The notes beneath the pieces are model-generated. The model searched no databases. It saw only the letters and a list, made by a program, of their open reading frames with translations, and was not told the origin of the DNA. A program made the position numbers and the translations under genes. From the NCBI GenBank assembly GCA_903907865.1, contig CAIVPR010000074.1, positions 1 to 64,000 on the forward strand: DNA of 64,000 nucleotides. The letters run 5' to 3'. Below, in pieces: positions 52,447-61,565 of the stretch. This stretch comes from an uncultured Acidobacteriia bacterium (GTDB lineage Bacteria; Acidobacteriota; Terriglobia; Bryobacterales; Bryobacteraceae). Every line of letters starts with the position of its first letter. The first letter of the stretch is position 1.

Positions 52447-55029
52447 ATGGGAATCCTCGCGCAGGCTCGATTGGTGTTGGCGCTGCTGGTTTGCGCAGGT
52501 TTCGGCTACGGGCAGTCGCTGGGCAACGCTGGAACGATCAACGGATCGGTGACGGACCCATCTGGCGGCGTGGTCGCAGCAGCCCAAGTGACACTGCACA
52601 ACGCGATTTCCGGCTACAACCAAGCGGTCTCCTCGGGTGCCGACGGTGTTTTTCGGCTTGTGAATATCCCGCCCGGAGCGTACCACTTGGAAGTGAACGC
52701 CTCGGGGTTCACCATTTTCACGCACGATGTGACGATCCGGAACTCGGTGCCGATCACCGTCGACGCGAAGTTGACCTTGGCGGGAGCCAAGAGCGAGGTC
52801 AGCGTCGAGGCTTTCGCCGACACGTTGGTGAACGATCCTTCGTCGCACACTGATGTGGATCGCACGCAGTTGCTCAAACTGCCGGATGCCGACCCGTCGG
52901 GAGGCTTGAGCCAGGCCATCGTCTACAGCACGGGCGGCGTATCGGCCGACGCCAACGGATTTTTCCATCCGCTGGGGGACCACTCGCAGGTCAGCTTCGT
53001 CGTCGACGGCCAACCGATCAGCGACCAACAGAGCAAGTTGTTTTCGACGCAGTTGCCGACCAATGCGGTCCAGAGCATGGAGGCCAATACCGGCACTCCG
53101 GCCGCGGAGTTCGGCGACAAGAGCAGCTTGGTGGCGCAGATCACGACCCGGTCGGGACTGGGTGCCGGCAAGGTTTTCGGCGATGTGGATGCACAAACGG
53201 GAAGCTTCGGACTGGTTGGCGGTGGAGCCGCCCTCGGGTTCGGCAATGAGAAGTACGGCAATTTCATCGCCGTGGGAGCGGAACGCACCAACCGGTTTCT
53301 GGATACCCCGGAGTTCGTGCGCATCCACGACGCGGGCAACGGCAGCACCATTTTCGACCGGTTCGACTACCAGCCCGACGGGAAGAATGTTTTCCACCTC
53401 AACCTGTTCGCAGCCAGGAACTGGTTCCAGATTCCCAACGACTACGACCAACTGTCGCAGGACCAGCACCAACGGGTGATGACCTGGAGCGTCGCGCCGG
53501 GCTACCAACACACGTTCAACGCGCATACCCTGATGACGGTGAACCCGTATCTGCGCAAGGATCAAGTTGACTACTACGCCAGCCGGAACCCGTTCAACGA
53601 CACGCCTGCGACCCAGGGCCAATCGCGCCAGTTGCTGAATTGGGGCGTGAAGGCGGACGTCGCCAGCACGATAGGGCACCATTCCTTCAAGGTCGGCCTG
53701 GATTTGAAGCAGACGCGGCTGCTGGAGAACTTCGATCTGGGAATCACGGACCCGACATTCAATGCGCCTTGCCTGGATCCGGACGGAAGCCCCGCTGCCG
53801 GAGCCGCTCAGCGCAATCCGGGTCAATGCAAAGTGGCCGGCCTCGCGCCGAATACGGACGGGTTCTCGGCGGGCATCGCCCCGTTCGACCTCACGCGCGG
53901 CGGTTCCTTGCTGCGGTTCCATGCCACGCGGAACATCAACCAGTACGCGGTGTATGCGCAGGACACCATCACTCTGGGCAAGTTCGTCGCGAGCATCGGT
54001 TTGCGGCTGGACCAGTACGACGGGATCGTGTCGAAGTTTGCGCCCGAGCCCCGGTTTGGGCTCTCCTACAGCTTGAACAAGACCGGAACGGTGTTGCGGG
54101 TGGCTGGAGCCCGGACCATGGAGACGCCGTTCAACGAGAACCTGCTGATTGCCAACGCTTCGGGACAGGGCGGCTTGGCGCAGAATGTTTTCGCAGCGAC
54201 GCCGGTCGGGATCACCCCTGGTGGGCGTAACCAGTACAACGCAGGTTTCCAGCAGTCGCTGGGCCGCTACGCGCTGGTGGACATGGACTACTTCTGGAAG
54301 TTCACGCGGAATGCATTCGACTTCTCGACGCTGCTGAATTCGACTCTGACTTTCCCGGTGGCGTGGCACAAGTCGAGTTTGGACGGCTTGTCGGGGCGGG
54401 TGAGCACGACAAACCTGCACGGATTCCAAGCGAGCCTGAACTTTGGACATACGCGGGCGCGGTTCTTCGGGCCCCAGGCTGGAGGCTTGATTCCGCAAGG
54501 AGCCGGTCTGTCTCATGGAGTGTTCCGCATCGACCATGACCAAGCGTTTGAATCGACGCTTTCGCTGCACTATCAACGTCCCAAGAACGCGGAGTGGATT
54601 TCGTTCGTTCTTCGGTACGACAGCGGCCAAGTGGTGAGTGGCGTGCCGGATACGCAGTTCGCGATGGAGAATCTGACTCCCAACCAGCAGGTGACCATCG
54701 GGTTGGCCTGCGGAGGCACGTTTGCCACCGTGTCCAAGCCGATCGATACGTGCAAAGGGCCGGTTACTTCGACGCTGTTGACCTTGCCCGCGACCGGTAC
54801 CGAGAACGATGACCACAATCCGGACCGCGTGAAATCCCGCAATGTTGTCGACTTGGGATTCGGGACGGACAACTTGCTGCATGTCGAAGGTACGAGGCGC
54901 GTCAAGGTTTCGCTGGAGCTCGCCAATCTGACCAACAAGATCGCGCTGTACAATTTTCTGTCGACGTTCAGCGGCACGCATTTCCTGCAGCCGCGGGCTG
55001 CGGTGTTGAAGGTTTCCTGGGCGTTCTAG
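52447..55029 (+). CDS. TonB-dependent-receptor-like outer membrane protein with regulatory domain
   Basis: The 860-residue protein has a signal peptide (LVLALLVCAGFGYGQ), a carboxypeptidase-regulatory Ig-like domain (INGSVTDPSGGVVAAAQVTL, NIPPGAYHLEVNASGF) and a plug-like segment (VSFVVDGQPISDQQ, NAVQSMEANTGTPAAEFGD). A long beta-barrel region ends in Phe (VLKVSWAF), as in outer-membrane barrels. This is the SusC-like/Oar-like type common in Acidobacteria, usually for uptake of large substrates or adhesion. Start at MGILAQ is preferred to a GTG ten codons earlier. It is downstream of the LytTR regulator by about 100 nt. Confidence 0.87.
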   Translation: MGILAQARLVLALLVCAGFGYGQSLGNAGTINGSVTDPSGGVVAAAQVTLHNAISGYNQAVSSGADGVFRLVNIPPGAYHLEVNASGFTIFTHDVTIRNSVPITVDAKLTLAGAKSEVSVEAFADTLVNDPSSHTDVDRTQLLKLPDADPSGGLSQAIVYSTGGVSADANGFFHPLGDHSQVSFVVDGQPISDQQSKLFSTQLPTNAVQSMEANTGTPAAEFGDKSSLVAQITTRSGLGAGKVFGDVDAQTGSFGLVGGGAALGFGNEKYGNFIAVGAERTNRFLDTPEFVRIHDAGNGSTIFDRFDYQPDGKNVFHLNLFAARNWFQIPNDYDQLSQDQHQRVMTWSVAPGYQHTFNAHTLMTVNPYLRKDQVDYYASRNPFNDTPATQGQSRQLLNWGVKADVASTIGHHSFKVGLDLKQTRLLENFDLGITDPTFNAPCLDPDGSPAAGAAQRNPGQCKVAGLAPNTDGFSAGIAPFDLTRGGSLLRFHATRNINQYAVYAQDTITLGKFVASIGLRLDQYDGIVSKFAPEPRFGLSYSLNKTGTVLRVAGARTMETPFNENLLIANASGQGGLAQNVFAATPVGITPGGRNQYNAGFQQSLGRYALVDMDYFWKFTRNAFDFSTLLNSTLTFPVAWHKSSLDGLSGRVSTTNLHGFQASLNFGHTRARFFGPQAGGLIPQGAGLSHGVFRIDHDQAFESTLSLHYQRPKNAEWISFVLRYDSGQVVSGVPDTQFAMENLTPNQQVTIGLACGGTFATVSKPIDTCKGPVTSTLLTLPATGTENDDHNPDRVKSRNVVDLGFGTDNLLHVEGTRRVKVSLELANLTNKIALYNFLSTFSGTHFLQPRAAVLKVSWAF

Positions 55030-55196
55030 GCCGATAACGGCGGTTCCGAGAATGGCGACAAGGATGTGCCAAGCGGCGTTAGGCGCACGCGCTTTGGTCC
55101 CGATCATCCGTCCGTTCGACATACTAGGCATCTATCGGCGGAAGCGCGAGAAAACTTTATAGGTGTGCCCGCGCTTACAATTGGGGGTGACAGGCA

Positions 55197-55535
55197 ATGA
55201 ACTCCGATATGCCCTTGCACCCCGACGGCAATGCGCACCACTCTATGTCAAATCCATGGGCAAGGCTGCTCTACCGCAGGATGTCGGACGTCAGCCAAGA
55301 CTCCTGGTGCGCGAGCTGGCTGTCCGAAAGCGAATTCGAGTTGTGGGAGGCTCTACACGGGAGCGCCCCCAAGTCCGGCCTATACACCCTGTCCGGGGAG
55401 GAAGTCGAGGAACTGCGGCTGCTTTCCGCGAACGCGGGAGGGTGGATTTATACCGGGCCGGAGCGGGAACACCAGCCGCGTTTGGTGACGTTCCCGGAAT
55501 GGGAGGCGATCTTCGCGGAGTGGAAGAATGGTTGA
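55197..55535 (+). CDS. Small protein of unknown function, 112 aa
   Basis: I do not recognise this product. It is acidic and Trp-rich: NPWARLLYRRMSDVSQDSWC, ASWLSESEFELWEALHG, AGGWIYTGPEREHQPRLVTF, ending PEWEAIFAEWKNG. No signal peptide or membrane segment. Repeated WxxW and acidic helices suggest a small protein-binding module. It lies 99 nt before the ATPase gene and could be part of the same accessory unit. The 55030-55196 stretch before it has no gene I can support. Confidence 0.55.
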   Translation: MNSDMPLHPDGNAHHSMSNPWARLLYRRMSDVSQDSWCASWLSESEFELWEALHGSAPKSGLYTLSGEEVEELRLLSANAGGWIYTGPEREHQPRLVTFPEWEAIFAEWKNG

Positions 55536-55634
55536 GCGCGAGGAATTACAGGGTAATCGGCCCCGCCTCCGCTAGTCAGAATCCGCCGACCGGCGTGCAA
55601 GTATCATGGAAGGACCGTTGGAGGGTAATGCCGA

Positions 55635-57143
55635 TTGCTGACTAGACTCGAAGTGGAAGGGTTCAAGAACTTGGACCGGGTCGATGTCCGGTTTGGCCCC
55701 TTCACCTGCGTCGCCGGACCGAATGGTGTCGGAAAATCAAATCTATTCGACGCGATCGCGTTCCTCGCAGCCTTGGCCGACCAACCCTTGGTCGAAGCCG
55801 CACTGGCAGTGCGTGGCGGAGACGGTCGACGGGGCGATTTGCGTTCACTCTTCCGGCGGGCTGGCGGGCAGACCGCCGACACCATGCGGTTCGCTGCGGA
55901 ACTCCTGATCCCCGAGAAAGGCGAGGATGCGCTGGGCCAGGAAGCAGTCGCGTCGATGACCTTCCTTCGATATGAGCTAAAGCTGCGATTCCGACCGGAC
56001 AGGTCCGTCAAGTCGATGGGAACGCTGGAAGTGGTCAGCGAGACCATGAAGCACATCAACCGGTCGGAGGCCAAGTCCAAACTGGGATTTGCGCATAAGA
56101 AGTCGTGGCGCGACTCGGTGGTACTGGGGCGGCGGACTAGCCCGTACATATCGACCGAGGCGGAAGGCGAGTCCGGTGCCGTTGTCCTGTTGCACGCGGA
56201 CAGCGAAGGCGGTTACGGAGGCGGTCGTCCCCGCCGTGTTCCGGCCGCGAGTCTTCCCAGAACGATGCTTTCGTCGGTCAACAACGCTGCTGAGCACAGA
56301 ACTCTGGTCCTAGCTCGCCAAGAGATGGCAAGCTGGACGCAACTGCAATTGGAGCCGTCCGCACTCCGAGCCCCCGACTCGTTCACTGCACCACGCACCA
56401 TCGGGCCCAATGGCGCCCATCTGCCAGCGACGTTGTACGAACTCGCGCAAAGGGCGGAACGCGATCATGCCGGCGGATCGGACGACGTGTACGCGGGCGT
56501 AGCTACACGACTTTCGCAACTTGTTGAGAATGTGAAGCGCGTCTCGGTAGATGTCGATGAGAAACGGCAGCTACTCAACATCGCGATGACGGATCGGCAC
56601 AACACCGAACACATCGCAAGCGCCCTTTCCGACGGCACATTGAGGTTTCTGGCGCTCACCGTCATGGAGGCGGATCCCAAGAGCCGGCGACTGATCTGTC
56701 TGGAAGAACCAGAAAACGGGATGCATCCACTGCGGATCGCAACGGTAATCGAGTTGCTCGGCGACTTGGCCGTCGATGTTGAAGAGCCGGTGGATGACGA
56801 CAATCCTCTCAGGCAGGTCATCATCAACACCCATTCTCCTTCCGTGGTTGCTTGTGTCTCCGATGCCGCCTTGCTCCTGGCGCGACCCTCCACAGGCACT
56901 TGGAATGGCACCGAGGTATCCCGACTGTCTATTCGCCACCTTGCCAAGACTTGGCGGGACTCGGACCAACCCGGCGAGCCTACGATAACGAGGGGGGATC
57001 TGTTGGCATACTTGAACCCCGTTGCCGCGTTGGCAAATGAGGGACAGGAAGGGCACGTAGGCCGCACGATACGTGTAATGGATCGGGAAGACATGCAGAT
57101 GTACCTGCCCTTGTTTCCATACCAGCAGGGGTCCCCTGAATGA
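55635..57143 (+). CDS. AAA/ABC-type ATPase (OLD/RecF-like, AAA15/AAA21), possible defence protein
   Basis: The 502-residue protein has the complete SMC-like ATPase set: EGFKNLDRVDVRFGPFT, Walker A AGPNGVGKSNLFDA near residue 28, the signature-like LSDGTLRFLAL, Walker B RLICLEEPENGMHP and a switch His in VIINTHSPSVV. Such ATPases occur in OLD, AbiL, PARIS and related phage-defence pairs. TTG start with GGAGG about 10 nt upstream. Its stop overlaps the next ATG (ATGA), whose product looks like a TOPRIM-type partner. A defence role is inferred from this architecture only. Confidence 0.88.
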   Translation: MLTRLEVEGFKNLDRVDVRFGPFTCVAGPNGVGKSNLFDAIAFLAALADQPLVEAALAVRGGDGRRGDLRSLFRRAGGQTADTMRFAAELLIPEKGEDALGQEAVASMTFLRYELKLRFRPDRSVKSMGTLEVVSETMKHINRSEAKSKLGFAHKKSWRDSVVLGRRTSPYISTEAEGESGAVVLLHADSEGGYGGGRPRRVPAASLPRTMLSSVNNAAEHRTLVLARQEMASWTQLQLEPSALRAPDSFTAPRTIGPNGAHLPATLYELAQRAERDHAGGSDDVYAGVATRLSQLVENVKRVSVDVDEKRQLLNIAMTDRHNTEHIASALSDGTLRFLALTVMEADPKSRRLICLEEPENGMHPLRIATVIELLGDLAVDVEEPVDDDNPLRQVIINTHSPSVVACVSDAALLLARPSTGTWNGTEVSRLSIRHLAKTWRDSDQPGEPTITRGDLLAYLNPVAALANEGQEGHVGRTIRVMDREDMQMYLPLFPYQQGSPE

Positions 57144-57766
57144 TGGTACAGGCCACATTGGTAACCGACGGAACCTCGGACGTTGTGCTCATCCGTATCC
57201 TCAGTTGGTTGGTGGCGCGTTTGACAACAGTGGAAGTGGAAATCCGATGGGCCGACTTTCGGTTTCTGTCGCGTAGACCCGAGGGGCTGGCCCAACGCCT
57301 CGACTCTGCCACCCAGCTCTATCCTTGCGACATTCTTTTCGTGCACCGCGACGCCGAGAAGCAGGACTCCGAACTGCGCTACAACGAGATCCAGAATGCA
57401 AACAAGACGGGCACGGGACATGTCTGCATCGTTCCCGTTCGGATGCAGGAAGCTTGGCTCTTACACGATGAACAGGCGTTGCGGGAAGCGGCTGGGCGTC
57501 CATCTGGAACCAATCCCCTTGATCTGCCTCCTGCGTCAAAGTGGGAAAAACTGCCGGATCCGAAGGAAACCCTACACTCCGCGTTGCGGGCCGCCAGCGG
57601 GGCGACCGGTCGTCGAGCCAAGAGCTTCAAGCCAGAGAGGGCGGCGCACCGGTTGGCGGACCTAGTCGAAGACTGGTCGCCGATACGGACGCTGTCGGCA
57701 TTTGTGCGCTTGGAAGCGGATACACGGACCGGATTGCAGAGTCTGGGTATCCCCCTGATCGGGTAG
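57140..57766 (+). CDS. TOPRIM-like/DUF4276-type partner of the ATPase
   Basis: The 208-residue protein begins ATLVTDGTSDVVLIRILSWL, similar to the first TOPRIM motif (E-G-x-x-D) except that Asp stands where Glu is usual. CDILFVHRDAEKQDSE follows, at the place of the second acidic motif. RMQEAWLLHDEQAL and a C-terminal HRLADLVEDWSP are further features of DUF4276-like proteins found beside AAA ATPases. It is probably a nuclease or nuclease-like effector. It is translationally coupled to the ATPase. Assignment to DUF4276 is from memory of the motif pattern. Confidence 0.7.
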   Translation: MMVQATLVTDGTSDVVLIRILSWLVARLTTVEVEIRWADFRFLSRRPEGLAQRLDSATQLYPCDILFVHRDAEKQDSELRYNEIQNANKTGTGHVCIVPVRMQEAWLLHDEQALREAAGRPSGTNPLDLPPASKWEKLPDPKETLHSALRAASGATGRRAKSFKPERAAHRLADLVEDWSPIRTLSAFVRLEADTRTGLQSLGIPLIG

Positions 57767-57774
57767 GGCAGGGC

Positions 57775-59196
57775 CTAAGTGATGATATCCTTGATCACTT
57801 CGCCCCGGATCTCGGTCAGTCGTTCCTTGCGCCCCAAATGCATGAAGCTCAGCGCGTCCTGGTTCAGGCCCAGCTGATACAACAACGTCGTGTGCAGGTC
57901 CCGGAAGTGGACCGGGTTCACAGTCGCCTTCAACCCGATGTCGTCGGTGGCCCCGTAAACCGTACCGCCCTTGAACCCGCCCCCCGCCACCCACATCGAG
58001 AACCCTGTGTTGTGGTGGTCGCGGCCCTTGCTCTTTTCCGATTCCGGCGAACGCCCGAACTCGCCCCCCCACAGCACGATTGTCGAATCGAGCAACCCGC
58101 GCCGCTTCAGATCCTTGATCAGCGCCGCAACCGGTTTGTCGGTCCAACTCGCCATCCGCAGGTGGTTGTCTTCAATATCATTGTGGGCGTCCCATTCGGC
58201 CTCGGGACCGCCTCCGCCCGACACCACCGTCACAAATCGCACGCCGTTTTCCACCATCCGACGGGCCATTAGGCAGCGGCGGCCGTAGTCGTCTGTCTTC
58301 GCATCGCCGACACCGTACATGTCCAGCGTTTCCTTGGGCTCGTTGGACAGGTCGAAAACCTTCGGGGCCTCGGTCTGCATCTTGAACGCCGTGTCGTAGG
58401 CCGACATGCGGGCAGCAAATTCGAGGTCCTCGCCGGGCATGGTGGACTCGTTGAGGTCGCGCAACAGCTTGATCGATCGGCGGCGTTCGTCCAGCGAGAC
58501 GCCCTTGGGAAGGTCCAGATTCAGCACCGGCTTGGTGCCCGGGCGGAACATCGTCGGCTGGTAGACCGACGGCAGGAACCCGTTGGTGTACATCGGCACG
58601 CCAGCCTCCTGGGCACCGTGCGAATCGGGCATCACCACGTACGCCGGCAGGTTTTCCGCCTCCGACCCCAGCCCGTAGACCACCCAACTCCCCATCGCCG
58701 GGAAACCGGGGATCACGCGACCCGTCATCATTTGGTACTGCGCCGCCGAATGCACCACCATGTCGCCGTGCATCGACCGGATCATGCAAAGCTCGTCGGC
58801 AACCTCGGCCTGATACGGGAAGAGGTCGGAAATTTCCATCCCCGACTTGCCGTACTTCTTGAAAGTCCGCTTCGTGCCCAGGATCCGCGACGCCGAATTC
58901 ACATTCTGATACTGCACGTCGCCGAACTCCGCAGGGCGCTTCTGGCCGTCCAGCTTGTTCAGCAGCGGCTTGGGGTCGAACGTCTCGAGGTGCGACGGCC
59001 CGCCCGCCATGAACAGGAAAATGACCGACTTCGCCTTGGCGTGCGCCGGTTCGTGCGGCGGTTTGGGGGCCAAGGGGTTGAATTTGGCTGCCCGCAACTG
59101 TTCTTGCGCGGTCATGGCGGCAAATGCCACCGAGCCCATCCCGCAGAAGCAGTCGGTCAGCCATTCGCGGCGGTTGCGGTTATATCGGGTATGCAT
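57775..59196 (-). CDS. Exported DUF1501 protein
   Basis: The 473-residue protein belongs to DUF1501 (sulfatase/alkaline-phosphatase-like fold): SVIFLFMAGGPSHLETFDPKP, then HGAQEAGVPMY, RRMVENGVRFVTVVSG and STIVLWGGEFGRSPESEKSKG followed by RDHH metal-ligand-like residues. The N-terminus has a weak Tat-like NRREWL leader. It is always paired with DUF1549/DUF1553, here the gene immediately upstream with a 1-nt gap. The function is unknown but presumed extracytoplasmic and linked to breakdown of sulfated or complex polymers. Confidence 0.92.
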   Translation of the reverse strand: MHTRYNRNRREWLTDCFCGMGSVAFAAMTAQEQLRAAKFNPLAPKPPHEPAHAKAKSVIFLFMAGGPSHLETFDPKPLLNKLDGQKRPAEFGDVQYQNVNSASRILGTKRTFKKYGKSGMEISDLFPYQAEVADELCMIRSMHGDMVVHSAAQYQMMTGRVIPGFPAMGSWVVYGLGSEAENLPAYVVMPDSHGAQEAGVPMYTNGFLPSVYQPTMFRPGTKPVLNLDLPKGVSLDERRRSIKLLRDLNESTMPGEDLEFAARMSAYDTAFKMQTEAPKVFDLSNEPKETLDMYGVGDAKTDDYGRRCLMARRMVENGVRFVTVVSGGGGPEAEWDAHNDIEDNHLRMASWTDKPVAALIKDLKRRGLLDSTIVLWGGEFGRSPESEKSKGRDHHNTGFSMWVAGGGFKGGTVYGATDDIGLKATVNPVHFRDLHTTLLYQLGLNQDALSFMHLGRKERLTEIRGEVIKDIIT

Positions 59197-59197
59197 T

Positions 59198-61210
59198 TCA
59201 GTTCACGTACAGGAAGGAGTTCAAATTGAAGACGTCGAGCGCCATTTCCTTCAGGCGCAGTGCGTCGGACGGCCTCTCGTCCAGATAGGTTGCAGCGAGG
59301 CGCTTCTCCTTGTCGGTGGGAGCGCGCCCGATGGCCCAACGCCACGCCAGATCAATCCGCTCGGCGTCGGTCTTGCCGATCTTCAGCAGGCGTTCGGCGA
59401 AGGATTGCGCCAGATCGTTGGACAACTGCCCGTTCAGCAGCTCCAGCGCCTGAGGGGCGTGGGTCGACTGCTCGCGGCGGGAGCAGGAAAGCTGCATGTC
59501 CGGGGCGTCGAAGACCCCCATGAACGGCAGTTGCAGATTCCGCTTGTAGATCATGTAGAGCGTGCGGCGGTCGTACTGCGACTTGTCCTTGGTGGCGACC
59601 CAGTACTGCGGCCGTTTCAGCATTTTCACCAGATCTTGATCGATGGGGATCAGGACGCTGGGCCCGCCGATGTCGCCCTTCAGACGACCGGACGCGGCCA
59701 GCATGGAATCGCGGATCTCTTCGGCCTCCAAACGGCGGCGCGGGAACTTCCATAGCAGCGAGATTTCGGCGTCCTTTTCCATGCCGATCTTCTCGTTCGG
59801 CGACTGGCTCGATTGCCGATAGGCGCTCGACATCAGAATCATCCGGTGGATCGGCTTCATCTTCCAGCCCGATTCGACGTACTTGTTGGCGAGGTAGTCG
59901 AGCAGTTCGGGGTGGGTCGGCCTCGCCCCCATGCGCCCGAAATCGTTTGTTGTGGAGACGATGCCCTTGCCGAAGTGATACTGCCAGACGCGATTGACCA
60001 TGACGCGCGCGGTTAGCGGATTGTCGGGGTCAGCGACCCAGTTCGCGAGTCGCGTGCGCGGATTCGCGGCGTCAAGCGGAGTCTCCGGCGTGTTTTCCGG
60101 CAGCAGAATGCCAAGAGGACGGGCACCGACTGACTCGACTGGCTGCAGATAGTCGCCCTTGAACAAGGTGTGGACCGGGCTGACCTTCTTGGGATCGTCC
60201 TTCACGGCGTAGATGGCCGTCATGGGCGGCGGCATCTTCTCGTCGATGGCGTCGAGCTGGGCCTGGATCTTGCCCTTTTCCTCTTCGGTCGCCTTGCGCA
60301 TGCTGAATTGCAGTTTGCGCATTTCGGTGGTGAGGGGGTCGACGACGGCCTTCCATGCGGCCTGTTCCTCGGCGGAGGCGCGGATCAGGTCGTTTTCATT
60401 GGTCTGGGCGAAGAAGCCTTGGAGGCGGTAGTAGTCGGACTGGCGGAAGGGGTCGAACTTGTGGTCGTGGCAGCGGGAGCAGCCGACGGTGACGCCGAGG
60501 AAGGCCGCACCGACGACGTTGGTCATCTCGGTGAGAACTTCGTTGCGGGATGAGGCCACGTTCTGGTTGCCGGCGTTCTTACGCAGGGGGCCTAGGCGGT
60601 TGAAGCCGCTGGCGACCATCAGAGTTTCGTTGTTGGGGTCGATCTCGTCCCCGGCCAACTGTTCCTTGATGAACTGGTCGTACGGCTTGTCGTCGTTGAA
60701 GCTTTTCACCACGTAGTCGCGGAAGCGGTATGCATCCGGACGGTGCATGTCGTACTCATACCCGTCGGATTCGGCGAATCGGACGACGTCGAGCCAGTGG
60801 CGTCCCCATTGTTCGCCGTAGCGGGGCGAGGCGAGGAGGCGCTCGACGAGGTTTTCCCAAGCTTTGGGGGACTCATCTTTCAAGAAGGCGTCGACTTCCT
60901 CGGGGGTGGGGGGCAGGCCGGTGAGGTCGTAGGTGACGCGGCGGATGAGGGTGGCTTTCGACGCGGGTGGTGCGGGGCGCAGACCAGCCTTCTTGAGGCC
61001 GTCGAGGACGAAGGCGTCAACGGGGGTCTTCACCCAAGCCTTGTCGGCGGCGGCAGCGACAGGCGGCGCGGTGTTCTTGCGCGGCTGGAACGCCCAGTAG
61101 CCGCGCTCGGCGGGCTTGTAGACGCCAAGCGGGGCAATTTTTTCGGGAGCGGTGTTCTCGGCGGCGAACAGAAGAGCCCCGACCGACAGAAGTGCGAAGA
61201 GCTTTTGCAT
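59198..61210 (-). CDS. Exported DUF1549/DUF1553 protein
   Basis: The 670-residue protein has a signal peptide (LFALLSVGALLFAAE), then DUF1549 (FVLDGLKKAGLRPAP, RRVTYDLTGLPPTPEEVDAF, YGEQWGRHWLDVVRFAES) including the haem-type CSRCHDHKFDP. DUF1553 follows (RLANWVADPDNPLTARVMV, VWQYHFGKGIVSTTNDFG). The usual separate N-terminal cytochrome domain is absent. It is the first gene of the two-gene unit with DUF1501. Its partner role is unknown; redox chemistry on polymers is suspected for the family. Confidence 0.92.
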   Translation of the reverse strand: MQKLFALLSVGALLFAAENTAPEKIAPLGVYKPAERGYWAFQPRKNTAPPVAAAADKAWVKTPVDAFVLDGLKKAGLRPAPPASKATLIRRVTYDLTGLPPTPEEVDAFLKDESPKAWENLVERLLASPRYGEQWGRHWLDVVRFAESDGYEYDMHRPDAYRFRDYVVKSFNDDKPYDQFIKEQLAGDEIDPNNETLMVASGFNRLGPLRKNAGNQNVASSRNEVLTEMTNVVGAAFLGVTVGCSRCHDHKFDPFRQSDYYRLQGFFAQTNENDLIRASAEEQAAWKAVVDPLTTEMRKLQFSMRKATEEEKGKIQAQLDAIDEKMPPPMTAIYAVKDDPKKVSPVHTLFKGDYLQPVESVGARPLGILLPENTPETPLDAANPRTRLANWVADPDNPLTARVMVNRVWQYHFGKGIVSTTNDFGRMGARPTHPELLDYLANKYVESGWKMKPIHRMILMSSAYRQSSQSPNEKIGMEKDAEISLLWKFPRRRLEAEEIRDSMLAASGRLKGDIGGPSVLIPIDQDLVKMLKRPQYWVATKDKSQYDRRTLYMIYKRNLQLPFMGVFDAPDMQLSCSRREQSTHAPQALELLNGQLSNDLAQSFAERLLKIGKTDAERIDLAWRWAIGRAPTDKEKRLAATYLDERPSDALRLKEMALDVFNLNSFLYVN

Positions 61211-61313
61211 CGTACCTATACAATCTGGAGCCTATCACAAGCGGGCCGAAAAATCGCCCCACTATGGGTAGGTGTGTGGCTTCAGCGTGCTTCACCCTTA
61301 GCGTGTTGCGAAA

Positions 61314-61547
61314 ATGATGACGATGTCCCTGCTCGCAACGACGGCCAAGAATCTTGAGTTCGACTCCGAAAGGGCCGAGGCCGACTGGTACGTGAGCCTC
61401 GAAGGCAAAGAGCAGACGCGGCGTGAGTTTGAGAAGGCTCTCCGTGACGGGACGCTTTGTTTCTCTCGCGGATCAAACATGATTCGAACCGATCCGGCGG
61501 TGCTGGCGAGGCTAATTGAACAAGCCCGAGAAGCGATCAGGACGTGA
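61314..61547 (+). CDS. CopG-type antitoxin, truncated before its DNA-binding part
   Basis: The 77-residue product reads LLATTAKNLEFDSERAEADW, YVSLEGKEQTRREFEKALRD, GTLCFSRGSNMIRTDPAVLA and stops after RLIEQAREAIRT. Antitoxins with this N-terminal pattern normally continue with A-T-R-A-I-S-I-R-I-P, a ribbon-helix-helix segment, and end near 110 residues. That part is missing and not found in the next bases. No BrnT-like or RelE-like toxin lies next to it. It is probably a decayed relic, although a shorter functional form is conceivable. Family recognition is from memory. Confidence 0.55.
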   Translation: MMTMSLLATTAKNLEFDSERAEADWYVSLEGKEQTRREFEKALRDGTLCFSRGSNMIRTDPAVLARLIEQAREAIRT

Positions 61548-61565
61548 TTGCAGGGACGGCCACTG

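Noticed and set aside
52432-55131. An 899-codon minus-strand frame opposite the TonB-receptor-like gene, with a hydrophobic start (WHILVAILGTAVIGLE)
   Set aside because: The opposite strand codes for a clear outer-membrane protein. The hydrophobic start reminded me of a transporter C-terminus but is too short to support.
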